From positions 1,381,001-1,445,000 of the forward strand of contig NZ_CP036498.1 in NCBI RefSeq assembly GCF_018279705.1: a stretch of 64,000 nucleotides of DNA, read 5' to 3'. Shown here piece after piece: positions 54,109 to 63,009 of this stretch. The notes beneath the pieces are model-generated. The model had not been told where the DNA came from and ran no database searches. It worked only from the letters and a program-made list of their open reading frames with translations. The stretch comes from Tardiphaga alba (GTDB taxonomy: Bacteria > Pseudomonadota > Alphaproteobacteria > Rhizobiales > Xanthobacteraceae). A program made the position numbers and the translations under genes. How positions within the stretch are numbered: position 1 is the first letter of the stretch; each line of letters starts with the position of its first letter.

Positions 54109-54392
54109 GGCGACACCTGTTGGCGTGGCCGACATGGCCACAGCATCGAGGGTAGCCGTGGGCTGACGGTTGAAAAGCGAATATAATCGATGGTTTGTAT
54201 CGGATATTTCGATGTTTAATGTGGTGCCGCGGGGTGATTGCGGGCTGGTTCCGGGCGGAGACAGCCGCTAGAACCACGCCAGCCGCATCCCGCGGCCTCT
54301 CGTTTCGTGTCGCCAGCAGTGTCGCGGGTGACCCCGCATCGTGATCAACGACGATCGCGCTTCCTCTTATTGTCGACCGCGCGGTCCTCTCC

Positions 54393-55526
54393 ATGACAGA
54401 TAGCCAACGCCCCGAGCGGGCGGAGGGTTCAATACCAGCATCGGCGCAACGGCGTCGCGGCTTCAAATTCTTCGCTCCCATTCTTGCTGGCGCCAGCCTG
54501 CGCGAGCGCATGGTCGCCTGCGTCGGTGCGCTGGTCGGCATCGCGCTGACGGCGCTGATCTGCCGCTTCGTGCTGGGCGATCACACCAGCCTGCCGCTGA
54601 TCGTGGCGCCGCTCGGCGCGTCCGCGGTGTTGCTATTCGCGGTGCCGGCGTCGCCGCTGGCGCAGCCATGGTCGATCATCGGCGGCAACACGATCTCGGC
54701 GCTGATCGGCGTCATTATCGCGCACTTCGTCCATGACCAGATCCTCGCCATCGGCTTCGGCGTGTCGATCGCCATCGCCGCCATGTCGTTCGCGCGCTGC
54801 CTGCATCCGCCCGGTGGCGCGACGGCCTTGACGGCGATCATCGGCGGGCCCGCGGTGACCTCGGCGGGCTTCCTCTTTCCCTTCATCCCCGTCGGTCTCA
54901 ATTCGCTGCTGTTGGTCGCGCTCGGCCTGCTGTTTCACAAATTGTCGCGACACACCTATCCGCACCGGCCCGCCGCGCCGCTGCCGAACCCGCATCAGAC
55001 GCGCGATATCAGCCCCGAACTGCGCGCCGGCTTCACGCCGGAAGATATCGACAAGGCGCTGGAAGCGCTGAAAGAGACATTCGACATCGCACCAGACGAT
55101 CTCGAGAGCCTGCTGCGGCAGGTCGAGCTGCAGGCGATGCTGCGCACCCATGGCAGCATCCTGTGCGAAGACATCATGTCGCGCGATGTCGTCACGGTCG
55201 GCGTGTGGGACGATGTGGAGCTCGCACGCACGCGGCTGATTAGGCACAATGTGCGCACGCTGCCGGTGATCGATCGGCAGGGCCATCTCGTCGGCACCAT
55301 CGGCCTGCGCGAAATCCTCGGCAGCACCGGCGATATGAGCGCGCGGATGTCGCCGGCCTCCACGGCCGCGGCAAGCACGCCGGCGGTCGCCTTGTTGCCG
55401 ACGCTGACCGATGGCCGCACCCATGCCGTCATCATCATCGATCGCGACCAGACCATCGCCGGCCTGATCACCCAGACCGATCTTCTCGCCACCATCGCCA
55501 AGCTCGTGCCCGCGCAGTCCGGATGA
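54393..55526 (+). CDS. HPP-family membrane protein with C-terminal CBS pair
   Basis: A 377-residue protein. Residues 38-190 hold four to five membrane helices with the family motif RCLHPPGGATALTAIIGG. Residues 240-370 form two CBS domains (IMSRDVVTVGVWDDVELART and ITQTDLLATIAKLV), which sense adenine nucleotides. HPP proteins are linked to nitrite transport in plastids and cyanobacteria; in proteobacteria the cargo is unknown. Monocistronic, with divergent or intergenic DNA on both sides. Confidence 0.9.
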   Translation: MTDSQRPERAEGSIPASAQRRRGFKFFAPILAGASLRERMVACVGALVGIALTALICRFVLGDHTSLPLIVAPLGASAVLLFAVPASPLAQPWSIIGGNTISALIGVIIAHFVHDQILAIGFGVSIAIAAMSFARCLHPPGGATALTAIIGGPAVTSAGFLFPFIPVGLNSLLLVALGLLFHKLSRHTYPHRPAAPLPNPHQTRDISPELRAGFTPEDIDKALEALKETFDIAPDDLESLLRQVELQAMLRTHGSILCEDIMSRDVVTVGVWDDVELARTRLIRHNVRTLPVIDRQGHLVGTIGLREILGSTGDMSARMSPASTAAASTPAVALLPTLTDGRTHAVIIIDRDQTIAGLITQTDLLATIAKLVPAQSG

Positions 55527-55631
55527 CGGGGCCGGTATCGTGAGCCGGAACCCCGCCGGCGCGCTCCTGTTTCGACCAATTATAAGTTCCGCGGGCGAAA
55601 TCACCTTGGGTGCGGTGGATCAATTGATTTA

Positions 55632-56543
55632 GTGACAAAGGTTCGTGCTCAGCTGAACCCCGCCAGGCCATTGACCTCCGTCGCCACATCATCCTCTCCC
55701 AGCGAAAGATTGACCCTGCTGTCAGGCGCGCTCGTCGTGTCCGCGGGCGTGCAGAGTTTCGATCAGCCCAAGCGCGTGAATGCGACGCTGCCATCGGGGG
55801 TGAAGATCGTGCTGCTGCTCAGCGGCCGCCTGCAGATCGCGGTGGGTGAAGGCGCCGGCCATGAGATCTGCGGCCCCGCCGCGCTTGTGATCCGCTCGCC
55901 CAATGGTGCGACGCGCGATCAGGTGTTCGCGGCCGATGTGCCGGTGCGTTACGTTATCGTGCAGATGCAGGAGGGCCTCGTCAGCGCCGAGATGGCGCAG
56001 GCCATGGCGGCGTCGTTCGAGGCGACACATGCATCCGCCGATCAGGACGCGTTTCTGATGTCGTGTTCCGCCGGCCATGCGCTGCAGGCGCTGAGCGCGC
56101 AGATCATGAATTGCCCGATCCGCGGCGCCGAGCGCGAGCTCTATCTCGGCGGCAAGGCGATGCAACTGGCAGCGCTTGCGATCTCCTCATGCCTCAGCCA
56201 GGCCAGCGCACCGCAGGCCTTGCAACTGTCGTCGCGCGATTTCGATCGCATTCGTCAGGCCCGCGAATTGCTGATCGAGGCGATGCAGCAGCCGCCGAGC
56301 CTCGAAGGCCTCGCCCAGCAGGTCGGGCTCAATGTGCGCAAGCTCAGCGACGGTTTTCGTCGGGTCTATGGCGCCACCGTGTTCGGTTTCCTGCAGGAAT
56401 ACCGGCTGGAACAGGCCTACAAGCTCATCGCATCCGGCGAAATGAGCGTCTCGGAGGCGGCTTATCACGTCGGCTACGGCGCCGCGCATTTCGCCACCAT
56501 CTTCCGCAAGCGCTTCGGCGTGTCGCCCAGCAGCCTGCGCTAG
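55632..56543 (+). CDS. AraC-family regulator of the siderophore-uptake operon (PchR-like)
   Basis: A 303-residue AraC protein. An N-terminal beta-rich sensory domain (about residues 25-170) precedes two helix-turn-helix units (PPSLEGLAQQVGLNVRKLSD and MSVSEAAYHVGYGAAHFATI) that resemble PchR/AlcR-type regulators, which bind ferric siderophores and activate receptor genes. It begins at GTG 55632; the perfect ten-base palindrome ATCAATTGAT ends three bases before it. The receptor gene starts 171 bases downstream, past a direct repeat that may be its operator. Confidence 0.9.
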   Translation: MTKVRAQLNPARPLTSVATSSSPSERLTLLSGALVVSAGVQSFDQPKRVNATLPSGVKIVLLLSGRLQIAVGEGAGHEICGPAALVIRSPNGATRDQVFAADVPVRYVIVQMQEGLVSAEMAQAMAASFEATHASADQDAFLMSCSAGHALQALSAQIMNCPIRGAERELYLGGKAMQLAALAISSCLSQASAPQALQLSSRDFDRIRQARELLIEAMQQPPSLEGLAQQVGLNVRKLSDGFRRVYGATVFGFLQEYRLEQAYKLIASGEMSVSEAAYHVGYGAAHFATIFRKRFGVSPSSLR

Positions 56544-56593
56544 CCCCTCCACCAGCTGCGGCAATTTATAGGTCTCCTAACCTCAGACGAAAG

Positions 56594-56618
56594 CGAGAGT
56601 CCGGCAAACGAAAGTCCG
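56594..56618 (+). promoter_or_regulatory. direct repeat, candidate AraC operator
   Basis: CGAGAGTCCG (56594-56603) is repeated as CGAAAGTCCG (56609-56618), spaced 15 bases start to start, between the AraC gene and the TonB-receptor gene. AraC proteins bind such direct repeats. Placement about 100 bases before the receptor start fits an activator site. Inferred from sequence only. Confidence 0.45.
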
Positions 56619-56714
56619 CGCCTATCTCGCCTGTGGCCTGCATGCCAAGAGACGGTGACGCTGGACCGGGGAATTTATCCGGCGTCACATGGACTTCACG
56701 GGGATCACCGACAC

Positions 56715-59114
56715 ATGACGACACATTTGCGCTGGAGCCGGCTGCTCCATGTCTCACCACTCGCTCTGGCGCTTCCATTCGTCGATGCCACATCGGTGCT
56801 CGCCCAGCAGGCAACGAGTTCGACCCTGCCGGCGGTGACCATCGAAGGCGGCTCGCCGCGCGCCGTGCGTGCCGCGCCGAAGCAGCGTGCCGCCCGCTCA
56901 GCCGCGCCTGCGCGTCGCGCCGCCGTGACACCGCCGCCCGCAGTCGAGGCCGCGCCGCGCGAGACCGCACGTGGTCCGGTGCAGGGCATCGTCGCCAAGC
57001 GCACGGGCACCGGCAGCAAGACCGACTCGTCCATCCTCGAAACGCCGCAGTCGATCTCGGTGGTGACCCGCGAGCAGATCCAGCAACAGGGCGCGCGCTC
57101 GGTGGCCGAGGCGCTGCGTTACGAGCCGGGCGTGGTGGCGGAAACCCGCGTCGGCGATCGCTTCGACAACGTGTTCATTCGCGGCTTCGGCGGCTTCGGC
57201 GCCAATGCGAACTACCTGCATTTCTGGGATGGTCTGCGCCTGCCGCGTGGCGTCTCCTATGCGATGCCATCGGTCGATCCGTTCCTGCTGGAGCGCGTCG
57301 AGATCCTGCGCGGCCCCGCCTCGGTACTGTACGGTCAGAACAATCTCGGCGGCATGGTCAATCTGATCAGCAAGAACCCGACCGCGACGCCGCAAGGCGA
57401 AGTGTTCACGCGCTTTGGGAACAACAACCGTGTCGAGGGCGGCTTCGATGTCAGCGGTCCGCTGACCAAGGACGGCGATCTCCAGTACCGGCTGATCGGT
57501 CTGGGTCGCAAGTCGGACACCGACGTCAACTACACGACCACTGAGCGTCAGCTGATCGCGCCCACTATCACGTGGACGCCGAACAGCGACACCAAACTGA
57601 CCGTCCGCGGCAGCTATGATCGCGATCCGTCGAGCTATCAGCCCAACTGGTTGCCTGCATTGGGCACCTTGCAGCGCAATCCGAACGGACAGATCCCGCG
57701 CGACTTCTTCGCCGGCCATCCCAACTTCAACGAATACAGCCGCACCCAGACCTCGGTGGGCTACGAGTTCGAGCACAAGTTCAACGATACCTGGGCCGTG
57801 CGCCAGAACCTGCGCTACCTGGAAGTGGAAAGCACGTTCAAGGCACTGTCTGTCACGGGCTTTGGTACCGGCGCGTCCTGCGGCGCGGGCGCGACCACCA
57901 ATCTGTGTCTGGCGCGGTCATCGACCTACTTCCTGGAAAACCTGAAGTCCTTCACGGTTGACAACCAGGGCGAGGCGAAATTCGCCACCGGCTGGCTGAA
58001 CCACACGGTGTTGATGGGCGTCGACTACCAGTCGACCTCGGCAACGGCCACCTCGGGCAACATTGCGGCGACGGGCAATATCGCGCCGAACTCGGCCGCC
58101 AACCTTCCGCCGAACGTCAACTATCTCAACCCGTCCTACGGCAACATCGTTGCGCCCACGCTCACCACGCTGACCGTGCAGAAGCGCGAGCAGACCGGTG
58201 TGTATGTGCAGGATCAGATGCGGCTCGGAAAGCTCGCCGTCACCGTGGGCGTGCGTCAGGACTGGGCGAACGCGTCGTCGGATACCCAGACGATGGCGAC
58301 CGGCGTCTACACCAACCGTGCGAAGCCCGTGGATTCTGCGGCGACATGGCGCGCAGGCGCGACCTATCTGTTCGACAACGGTTTCGCGCCTTACGCGAGC
58401 TATTCGACGTCGTTCGAGCCGGTGATCGGCACCGACTACACCGGATCGGCCTTCGTTCCGACGACGGGCAAGCAGTATGAGTTCGGCGTCAAGTATCAGC
58501 CGACCGGCCTGAACGGCTTCTTCATGCTGTCCTATTTCGACATCGTTCAGAACAACGTGCTGGCCGTCGATACTGCACGTCTGTTCGCGGCCAATCCGCT
58601 CTGCACGCAGTCCGGCCCGAACTGCCAGATCCAGCTTGGTCAGGTGCATTCGAAGGGGATCGAGTTGAGCGCAAAGGCGACGTTGTCGCCTGGCTTCGAC
58701 GTCATCGGCGCCTATTCGCACACGAATATCTCGATCACCGAGAATTCACAGGCCGCGCTGATCGGCAAGGTACCGGTGGGTGCCCCCGGCAACACCGCAT
58801 CGCTGTGGATGGACTACACGTTCCAGAACGGCCCGCTCACCGGCTTCGGCTTCGGCGGCGGCGTGCGTTATGTCGGCTCGTCCTTTGGCGACTCCGCCAA
58901 CACGGCTGCGATGGTCGTGCCGTCCTACGTGCTCGGCGACCTCGCGGTTCATTACGATCTCGCCGGTGCATCGCCGCAGCTCAAGGGCTGGAAGCTTGCG
59001 GTCAACATGACCAACATCACAGACAAGACCTATGTGTCGGCGTGTGCCTCTGCCAACCAGTGCTTCTACGGCAATGGCCGCACCACACTGGGGACGATCC
59101 GTTACCAGTGGTAA
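56715..59114 (+). CDS. TonB-dependent siderophore receptor
   Basis: A 799-residue outer-membrane receptor. A signal peptide (cleavage near SVLAQQ) and a TonB-box-like LPAVTIEGG are followed by an unusual Ala/Arg/Pro-rich segment of about 45 residues. The plug domain has ETPQSISVVTREQIQQQGA and VEILRGPASVLYGQNNLGGM, and a 22-strand barrel ends in TLGTIRYQW with terminal tryptophan. It resembles FoxA/FhuA/FpvA-type receptors for hydroxamate-type siderophores, but the ligand is not determined. ATG 56715 is preferred over GTG 56655, which would put 20 residues ahead of the signal peptide. Confidence 0.93.
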   Translation: MTTHLRWSRLLHVSPLALALPFVDATSVLAQQATSSTLPAVTIEGGSPRAVRAAPKQRAARSAAPARRAAVTPPPAVEAAPRETARGPVQGIVAKRTGTGSKTDSSILETPQSISVVTREQIQQQGARSVAEALRYEPGVVAETRVGDRFDNVFIRGFGGFGANANYLHFWDGLRLPRGVSYAMPSVDPFLLERVEILRGPASVLYGQNNLGGMVNLISKNPTATPQGEVFTRFGNNNRVEGGFDVSGPLTKDGDLQYRLIGLGRKSDTDVNYTTTERQLIAPTITWTPNSDTKLTVRGSYDRDPSSYQPNWLPALGTLQRNPNGQIPRDFFAGHPNFNEYSRTQTSVGYEFEHKFNDTWAVRQNLRYLEVESTFKALSVTGFGTGASCGAGATTNLCLARSSTYFLENLKSFTVDNQGEAKFATGWLNHTVLMGVDYQSTSATATSGNIAATGNIAPNSAANLPPNVNYLNPSYGNIVAPTLTTLTVQKREQTGVYVQDQMRLGKLAVTVGVRQDWANASSDTQTMATGVYTNRAKPVDSAATWRAGATYLFDNGFAPYASYSTSFEPVIGTDYTGSAFVPTTGKQYEFGVKYQPTGLNGFFMLSYFDIVQNNVLAVDTARLFAANPLCTQSGPNCQIQLGQVHSKGIELSAKATLSPGFDVIGAYSHTNISITENSQAALIGKVPVGAPGNTASLWMDYTFQNGPLTGFGFGGGVRYVGSSFGDSANTAAMVVPSYVLGDLAVHYDLAGASPQLKGWKLAVNMTNITDKTYVSACASANQCFYGNGRTTLGTIRYQW

Positions 59115-59121
59115 GTGAATG

Positions 59122-59154
59122 GATCCGGCATCGGCTCTTGGTCGATGCCGGATC
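59122..59154 (+). terminator. strong hairpin between receptor and esterase genes
   Basis: GATCCGGCATCG (59122-59133) pairs perfectly over 12 bases with CGATGCCGGATC (59143-59154), loop GCTCTTGGT. It starts seven bases after the receptor stop and ends directly at the candidate ATG of the esterase gene. There is no T-run, so attenuation or mRNA processing is as likely as termination. Confidence 0.6.
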
Positions 59155-60045
59155 ATGCAAGCCAATAGCCAGCAAAGCGTATCCTCTATGCCGAATATGA
59201 TGCTGCCCGGCGCCAGTGTTCGCGACATCGTGTCGAAGGCTCAGCGTGACTACCGCATCTTCGTCTGGCAGCCGGCCGTCGGCCAGCTCCACGACAAGAT
59301 GCCCGTCGTCTATCTGCTCGACGGCAACGGCACCTTTCCCATCGCGACATCGGCCGTGGCGCTGCAGTCGCGCCGGCCGGAGCGCACCGGCGTGCAGCCG
59401 GCCATCGTGGTCGGCATCGGCTATCCCACCACGCTGTGGCTCGATGCCGAGCGCCGCACCTATGACTACACGCCGCCCGTGCCGGAGGATGCGCTACCGC
59501 AGCGTCCCGATCGCGGCGGCTGGACCCGCACCGGCGGCGCCGACGAGTTTCTCGATTTCATCGCCGACGAATTGCAGCCGATGATCGCGGCGGAGTTCGG
59601 CGCGGATCGTGACCAGAGCGCGTTGTTCGGTCATTCCTTCGGCGGGCTGTTCGTGCTGCACACGCTGTTCACGCGGCCGGCATTGTTCCGCAACTATGCG
59701 GCGGCAAGTCCCTCGATCTGGTTCGGCGGCGACCATCTGCAGCAGGCCAAAGCGCGCTTCATGGCGGCGAAGCCCACGGTGCCCACACGCCGCTTGCTGG
59801 TCACCGTCGGCGGTCTCGAACAGGCCGAGGCACAATCCGCGGACGGTGCCTCCGCCGATTACGACTCGTGGATTCGGCGCAACAAGATGGTAGAGAATGC
59901 CAAGGGTCTTGCAGCGGATCTCGCGACCATGGATCCCGCGGCGCTCGCCGTCACCTATACGGAATTCGAGGACGAGAACCATGCATCGGTGCTGCCGGCC
60001 GCGATCAGCCGGGCGCTGCGGTTCTCGCTGATGTCAGGCACGTGA
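59155..60045 (+). CDS. alpha/beta-hydrolase esterase, siderophore-release type
   Basis: A 296-residue serine hydrolase of the putative-esterase (IroE/Fes-like) family. The nucleophile elbow is GHSFGGLFV near residue 160. VYLLDGNGTFP near 55 is the oxyanion-side strand, and a later DEN-HASV element (EDENHASV) supplies the histidine. Placed in a siderophore-uptake operon, it probably hydrolyses the ferric siderophore to release iron. ATG 59155 is used, with ATG 59188 possible; neither has a good ribosome-binding site. No signal peptide, so action is cytosolic. The stop TGA overlaps the next start by one base (TGATG). Confidence 0.85.
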   Translation: MQANSQQSVSSMPNMMLPGASVRDIVSKAQRDYRIFVWQPAVGQLHDKMPVVYLLDGNGTFPIATSAVALQSRRPERTGVQPAIVVGIGYPTTLWLDAERRTYDYTPPVPEDALPQRPDRGGWTRTGGADEFLDFIADELQPMIAAEFGADRDQSALFGHSFGGLFVLHTLFTRPALFRNYAAASPSIWFGGDHLQQAKARFMAAKPTVPTRRLLVTVGGLEQAEAQSADGASADYDSWIRRNKMVENAKGLAADLATMDPAALAVTYTEFEDENHASVLPAAISRALRFSLMSGT

Positions 60046-61169
60046 TGACCTCCATGACACGCCGCTTCACCATCTCTGCAATTGCCGCGTGCGTGCTCGG
60101 CACATGCCTCGCAGTCGCGCCTGCCGTTGCCGAGCCCGTTACTGTCACGGACATCACCGGCCGCGCTGTCACGCTGCCGCAGCCGGCGACACGCATCCTT
60201 CTTGCGGAGGGGCGCCAGTTCCCCGGCCTGTCATTGCTGCATCCCGATCCCGTCAGCTTGCTCTCCGGATGGCTCGGTGACTTCCGCCGCAATGACAGCG
60301 AGACCTATGCAGCCTATCGCCAGAAGTTTCCGGCCATCGACGACATTCCCGTGCTCGGCATGGGCAATGACGGATCGTTCTCGGTGGAGAAGGCCATATC
60401 GATCAAGCCTGACGTCGCCGTGCTCGGCACCAGCTTCGCGCCGGGTGGCCGCAGCAGCGATGTCGCGCGTCAGCTGGAAGCCGCAGGCATTCCCGTCGTG
60501 TTCACGGATTTCTTCATCAATCCGTTCGACAACACCGTTCCCAGCATGCGCATTCTCGGGCGCGTCATCGGACGCGACAAGCAGGCCGAGGATTATGTAG
60601 CGTTCTACGAAGCGCATATGAAGCGCGTCGCCGATCGCGTCGCCGCGTCGCGCGAGAAACGGCCGAGCATCCTGGTCGAGACCCATGCCACGCCGTCCGA
60701 TTGCTGCCACTCGCTCGGCGCCGCGAATGTCGGCCGCTTCATCGCCTTTGCCGGCGGTGACAGCATTTCCGCCGAAGTCTCCAAGGGACCGTCGGCGCAG
60801 CTGGGCCTGGAGTATATCATCGCCAAGAATCCCGACATCTATGTCGGCACCGGTGGCGCGCATCTGAAGGCGACCGGCGGCTTGCTGATCGGGCCGGGCT
60901 TCGATGCCAAGACGATCCAGGCCAGTCTCGCCGCCGTGGTCGCGCGGCCCGGCTTTTCCGAATTGCGCGCCGTGCGCGAGAAGCATGTGCATGGGCTGTT
61001 CCACAACATGCTGTCGACACCACTCAATCTGCTCGCCGTGGAAGCGATGGCGCGCTGGCTGCATCCGCAAGCGATGACTGATGTCGATCCGAATGCCACC
61101 ATGGCCGAGATCAATGCCCGCTTCCTCGCGGTGCCGATGAGCGGCATCTACTGGGTCGACCTGAAGTGA
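60045..61169 (+). CDS. iron-siderophore ABC transporter substrate-binding protein
   Basis: A 374-residue periplasmic binding protein of the FepB/BtuF class. The signal peptide (TISAIAACVLGTCLAVAPAV) ends near AVA|EPVTV; there is no lipobox cysteine. The type III fold is shown by VTVTDITGRAVTLPQPATRI at the start and ISIKPDVAVLGTSFAPGG. A DCCHSLG segment is unusual. ATG 60045 shares its A with the esterase stop. The permease and ATPase genes follow with four-base overlaps, so all are translated in order. Confidence 0.92.
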   Translation: MTSMTRRFTISAIAACVLGTCLAVAPAVAEPVTVTDITGRAVTLPQPATRILLAEGRQFPGLSLLHPDPVSLLSGWLGDFRRNDSETYAAYRQKFPAIDDIPVLGMGNDGSFSVEKAISIKPDVAVLGTSFAPGGRSSDVARQLEAAGIPVVFTDFFINPFDNTVPSMRILGRVIGRDKQAEDYVAFYEAHMKRVADRVAASREKRPSILVETHATPSDCCHSLGAANVGRFIAFAGGDSISAEVSKGPSAQLGLEYIIAKNPDIYVGTGGAHLKATGGLLIGPGFDAKTIQASLAAVVARPGFSELRAVREKHVHGLFHNMLSTPLNLLAVEAMARWLHPQAMTDVDPNATMAEINARFLAVPMSGIYWVDLK

Positions 61170-62218
61170 CCGATATCGCGACCCAGCTTGCCGCAACGGC
61201 CTATCAACGCGTCATCCGCAAGCGCGTGGTGGTTCTGGCTGCGCTGGCGCTCACCAGTCTCGTCGCCTTCGCGCTCGATCTCGGCAGCGGGCCATCGAGC
61301 CTCGGGCTGTTCGATGTGATCGGCGGCATCTTCGATGGCAATGCGTTGTCGAGCGCGCAGCGTGCCATCCTGTGGGAGGTGCGGCTGCCGCAGGCCTTGC
61401 TCGCGGTGCTGGTCGGCCTGGCGCTGGCCACGGCGGGCGCGGAGATGCAGACCATTCTCGGCAATCCGCTGGCCAGCCCGTTCACGCTCGGCGTGTCGTC
61501 GGCGGCGTCATTCGGCGCGGCGCTGGCCATCGTGCTCGGCATCGGCATTCCCGGCGTGCCGCAGAACTGGATCATCTCGGCCAATGCCTTCGTGTTCTCT
61601 TTCATCGCCGTCATCGTGCTGCAATCGGTGGTGCGGATGCGCGGCTCCGGCACCGACATTCTGGTCCTGTGCGGCATCGCGCTGTTCTTCACCTTCAATG
61701 CCCTGGTGGCGCTGACGCAGTTCCTGGCCAGCCAGCAGGCGCTGCAGCAGCTGGTGTTCTGGATCATGGGCAGCCTGTCTCGCGCGAGCTGGGAGAAGGT
61801 GAGGCTGCTGGCGCTGGTGGTCGTCATCGCGCTGCCATTCGCGCAGCGCGCAGCGTGGCCGATGATGGCGCTGCGGCTCGGCGAGGATCGCGCACGCAGC
61901 CTCGGCATCAACATCGTCATGCTGCGTTTCATGTCGCTGCTGCGCATCAGCATTCTCACGGCGACGGCGATGGCCTTCGTCGGCACCATCGGCTTTGTCG
62001 GTCTCGCCGGCCCGCATATCGCGCGGCTCCTGATCGGCGAGGATCACCGCTTCTTCCTGCCGGCCAGCGCGCTGACCGGCGCCATCATCATGTCGCTGGC
62101 CTCCGTTGCCAGCAAGAGCATTATTCCCGGCGTGCTGATCCCCATCGGCATCGTCACGGCGCTGATTGGTCTGCCCGTGTTCTTCTCGCTGATCTTCAGC
62201 CGGCGAGGCCTGCCATGA
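61166..62218 (+). CDS. FecCD-family ABC transporter permease
   Basis: A 350-residue inner-membrane permease with about ten helices. The family motifs are VRLPQALLAVLVGLALATAG near residue 70 and the later GTIGFVGLAGPHIARLLIGE, the loop that contacts the ATPase. A single permease polypeptide homodimerises in this class. GTG 61166 overlaps the upstream stop by four bases. It imports the iron complex delivered by the binding protein. Confidence 0.95.
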   Translation: MTDIATQLAATAYQRVIRKRVVVLAALALTSLVAFALDLGSGPSSLGLFDVIGGIFDGNALSSAQRAILWEVRLPQALLAVLVGLALATAGAEMQTILGNPLASPFTLGVSSAASFGAALAIVLGIGIPGVPQNWIISANAFVFSFIAVIVLQSVVRMRGSGTDILVLCGIALFFTFNALVALTQFLASQQALQQLVFWIMGSLSRASWEKVRLLALVVVIALPFAQRAAWPMMALRLGEDRARSLGINIVMLRFMSLLRISILTATAMAFVGTIGFVGLAGPHIARLLIGEDHRFFLPASALTGAIIMSLASVASKSIIPGVLIPIGIVTALIGLPVFFSLIFSRRGLP

Positions 62219-63003
62219 GCGCTCCGGATCTCGTCGTTCAGGATGTCGCGGCCGGTTACGGTGCACGAAAGGTGCTGCGTGGTCTGTCGCTGCCGCCGGT
62301 GCCGGGGGCACAGGTCACGGCCCTTGTCGGCCCCAACGGCGCCGGCAAGACGACGCTTCTGCGCGCCATCGCCGGGCTCGTCCCCGCCAGCGGCACGATC
62401 CGCTTCGGCACGCAGGATCTGTTGACGGCGTCGGCGCAGCAGCGCGCCGGCGTGATGGCCTTCATGCCGCAATTCATGCCACAGCGCATGTCGCTCAGCG
62501 TGCTGGAAGCCGTCATCAGCGCGTTGCGTGCATCGCCGCCATCGACGGCGACATGGAGTAACGACGGCTTTCGCGATGCGTCGCTCGCCGTGCTGGCGCG
62601 GCTCGGCATCGTCGACCTCGCCTTGAGCGCCTTCGATCAATTGTCCGGTGGCCAGCGCCAGCTCGCCAGCCTCGCGCAGGCGCTGGTGCGCCGGCCGAAG
62701 CTGCTGCTGCTGGACGAGCCGACCAGTGCCCTCGATCTGCGGCATCAGTTGCAGGTGATGCAGATCGTGCGCGAGGTCGCCGCGCAGGGAACGACGGTGA
62801 TCGCCGTGTTGCACGACCTCCAAGCAGCCGCGCGCTGGGCCGACAATGTCGTCGTCATGAAGGATGGCGCGCTCTATGCGAGCGGCGCTGCGTCGGACGC
62901 CATTACATCCACGATGTTGCGCGAAGTCTATGGCCTCGACGGCATCGTCGAGCGCACCTCCACGGGCGAACTCCATATCGGCGGTTACGCGCTGAAGGCG
63001 TGA
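62215..63003 (+). CDS. iron-siderophore ABC transporter ATP-binding protein
   Basis: A 262-residue ATPase with Walker A GPNGAGKTTL, signature LSGGQRQLA, Walker B LLLLDEPTSALD and the switch histidine in VIAVLHDLQ. It resembles FecE/FhuC. ATG 62215 overlaps the permease stop (ATGA). It ends the uptake operon; only six bases separate its stop from the end of the convergent HerA-like gene. Confidence 0.96.
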   Translation: MSAPDLVVQDVAAGYGARKVLRGLSLPPVPGAQVTALVGPNGAGKTTLLRAIAGLVPASGTIRFGTQDLLTASAQQRAGVMAFMPQFMPQRMSLSVLEAVISALRASPPSTATWSNDGFRDASLAVLARLGIVDLALSAFDQLSGGQRQLASLAQALVRRPKLLLLDEPTSALDLRHQLQVMQIVREVAAQGTTVIAVLHDLQAAARWADNVVVMKDGALYASGAASDAITSTMLREVYGLDGIVERTSTGELHIGGYALKA

Positions 63004-63009
63004 GCCGCG

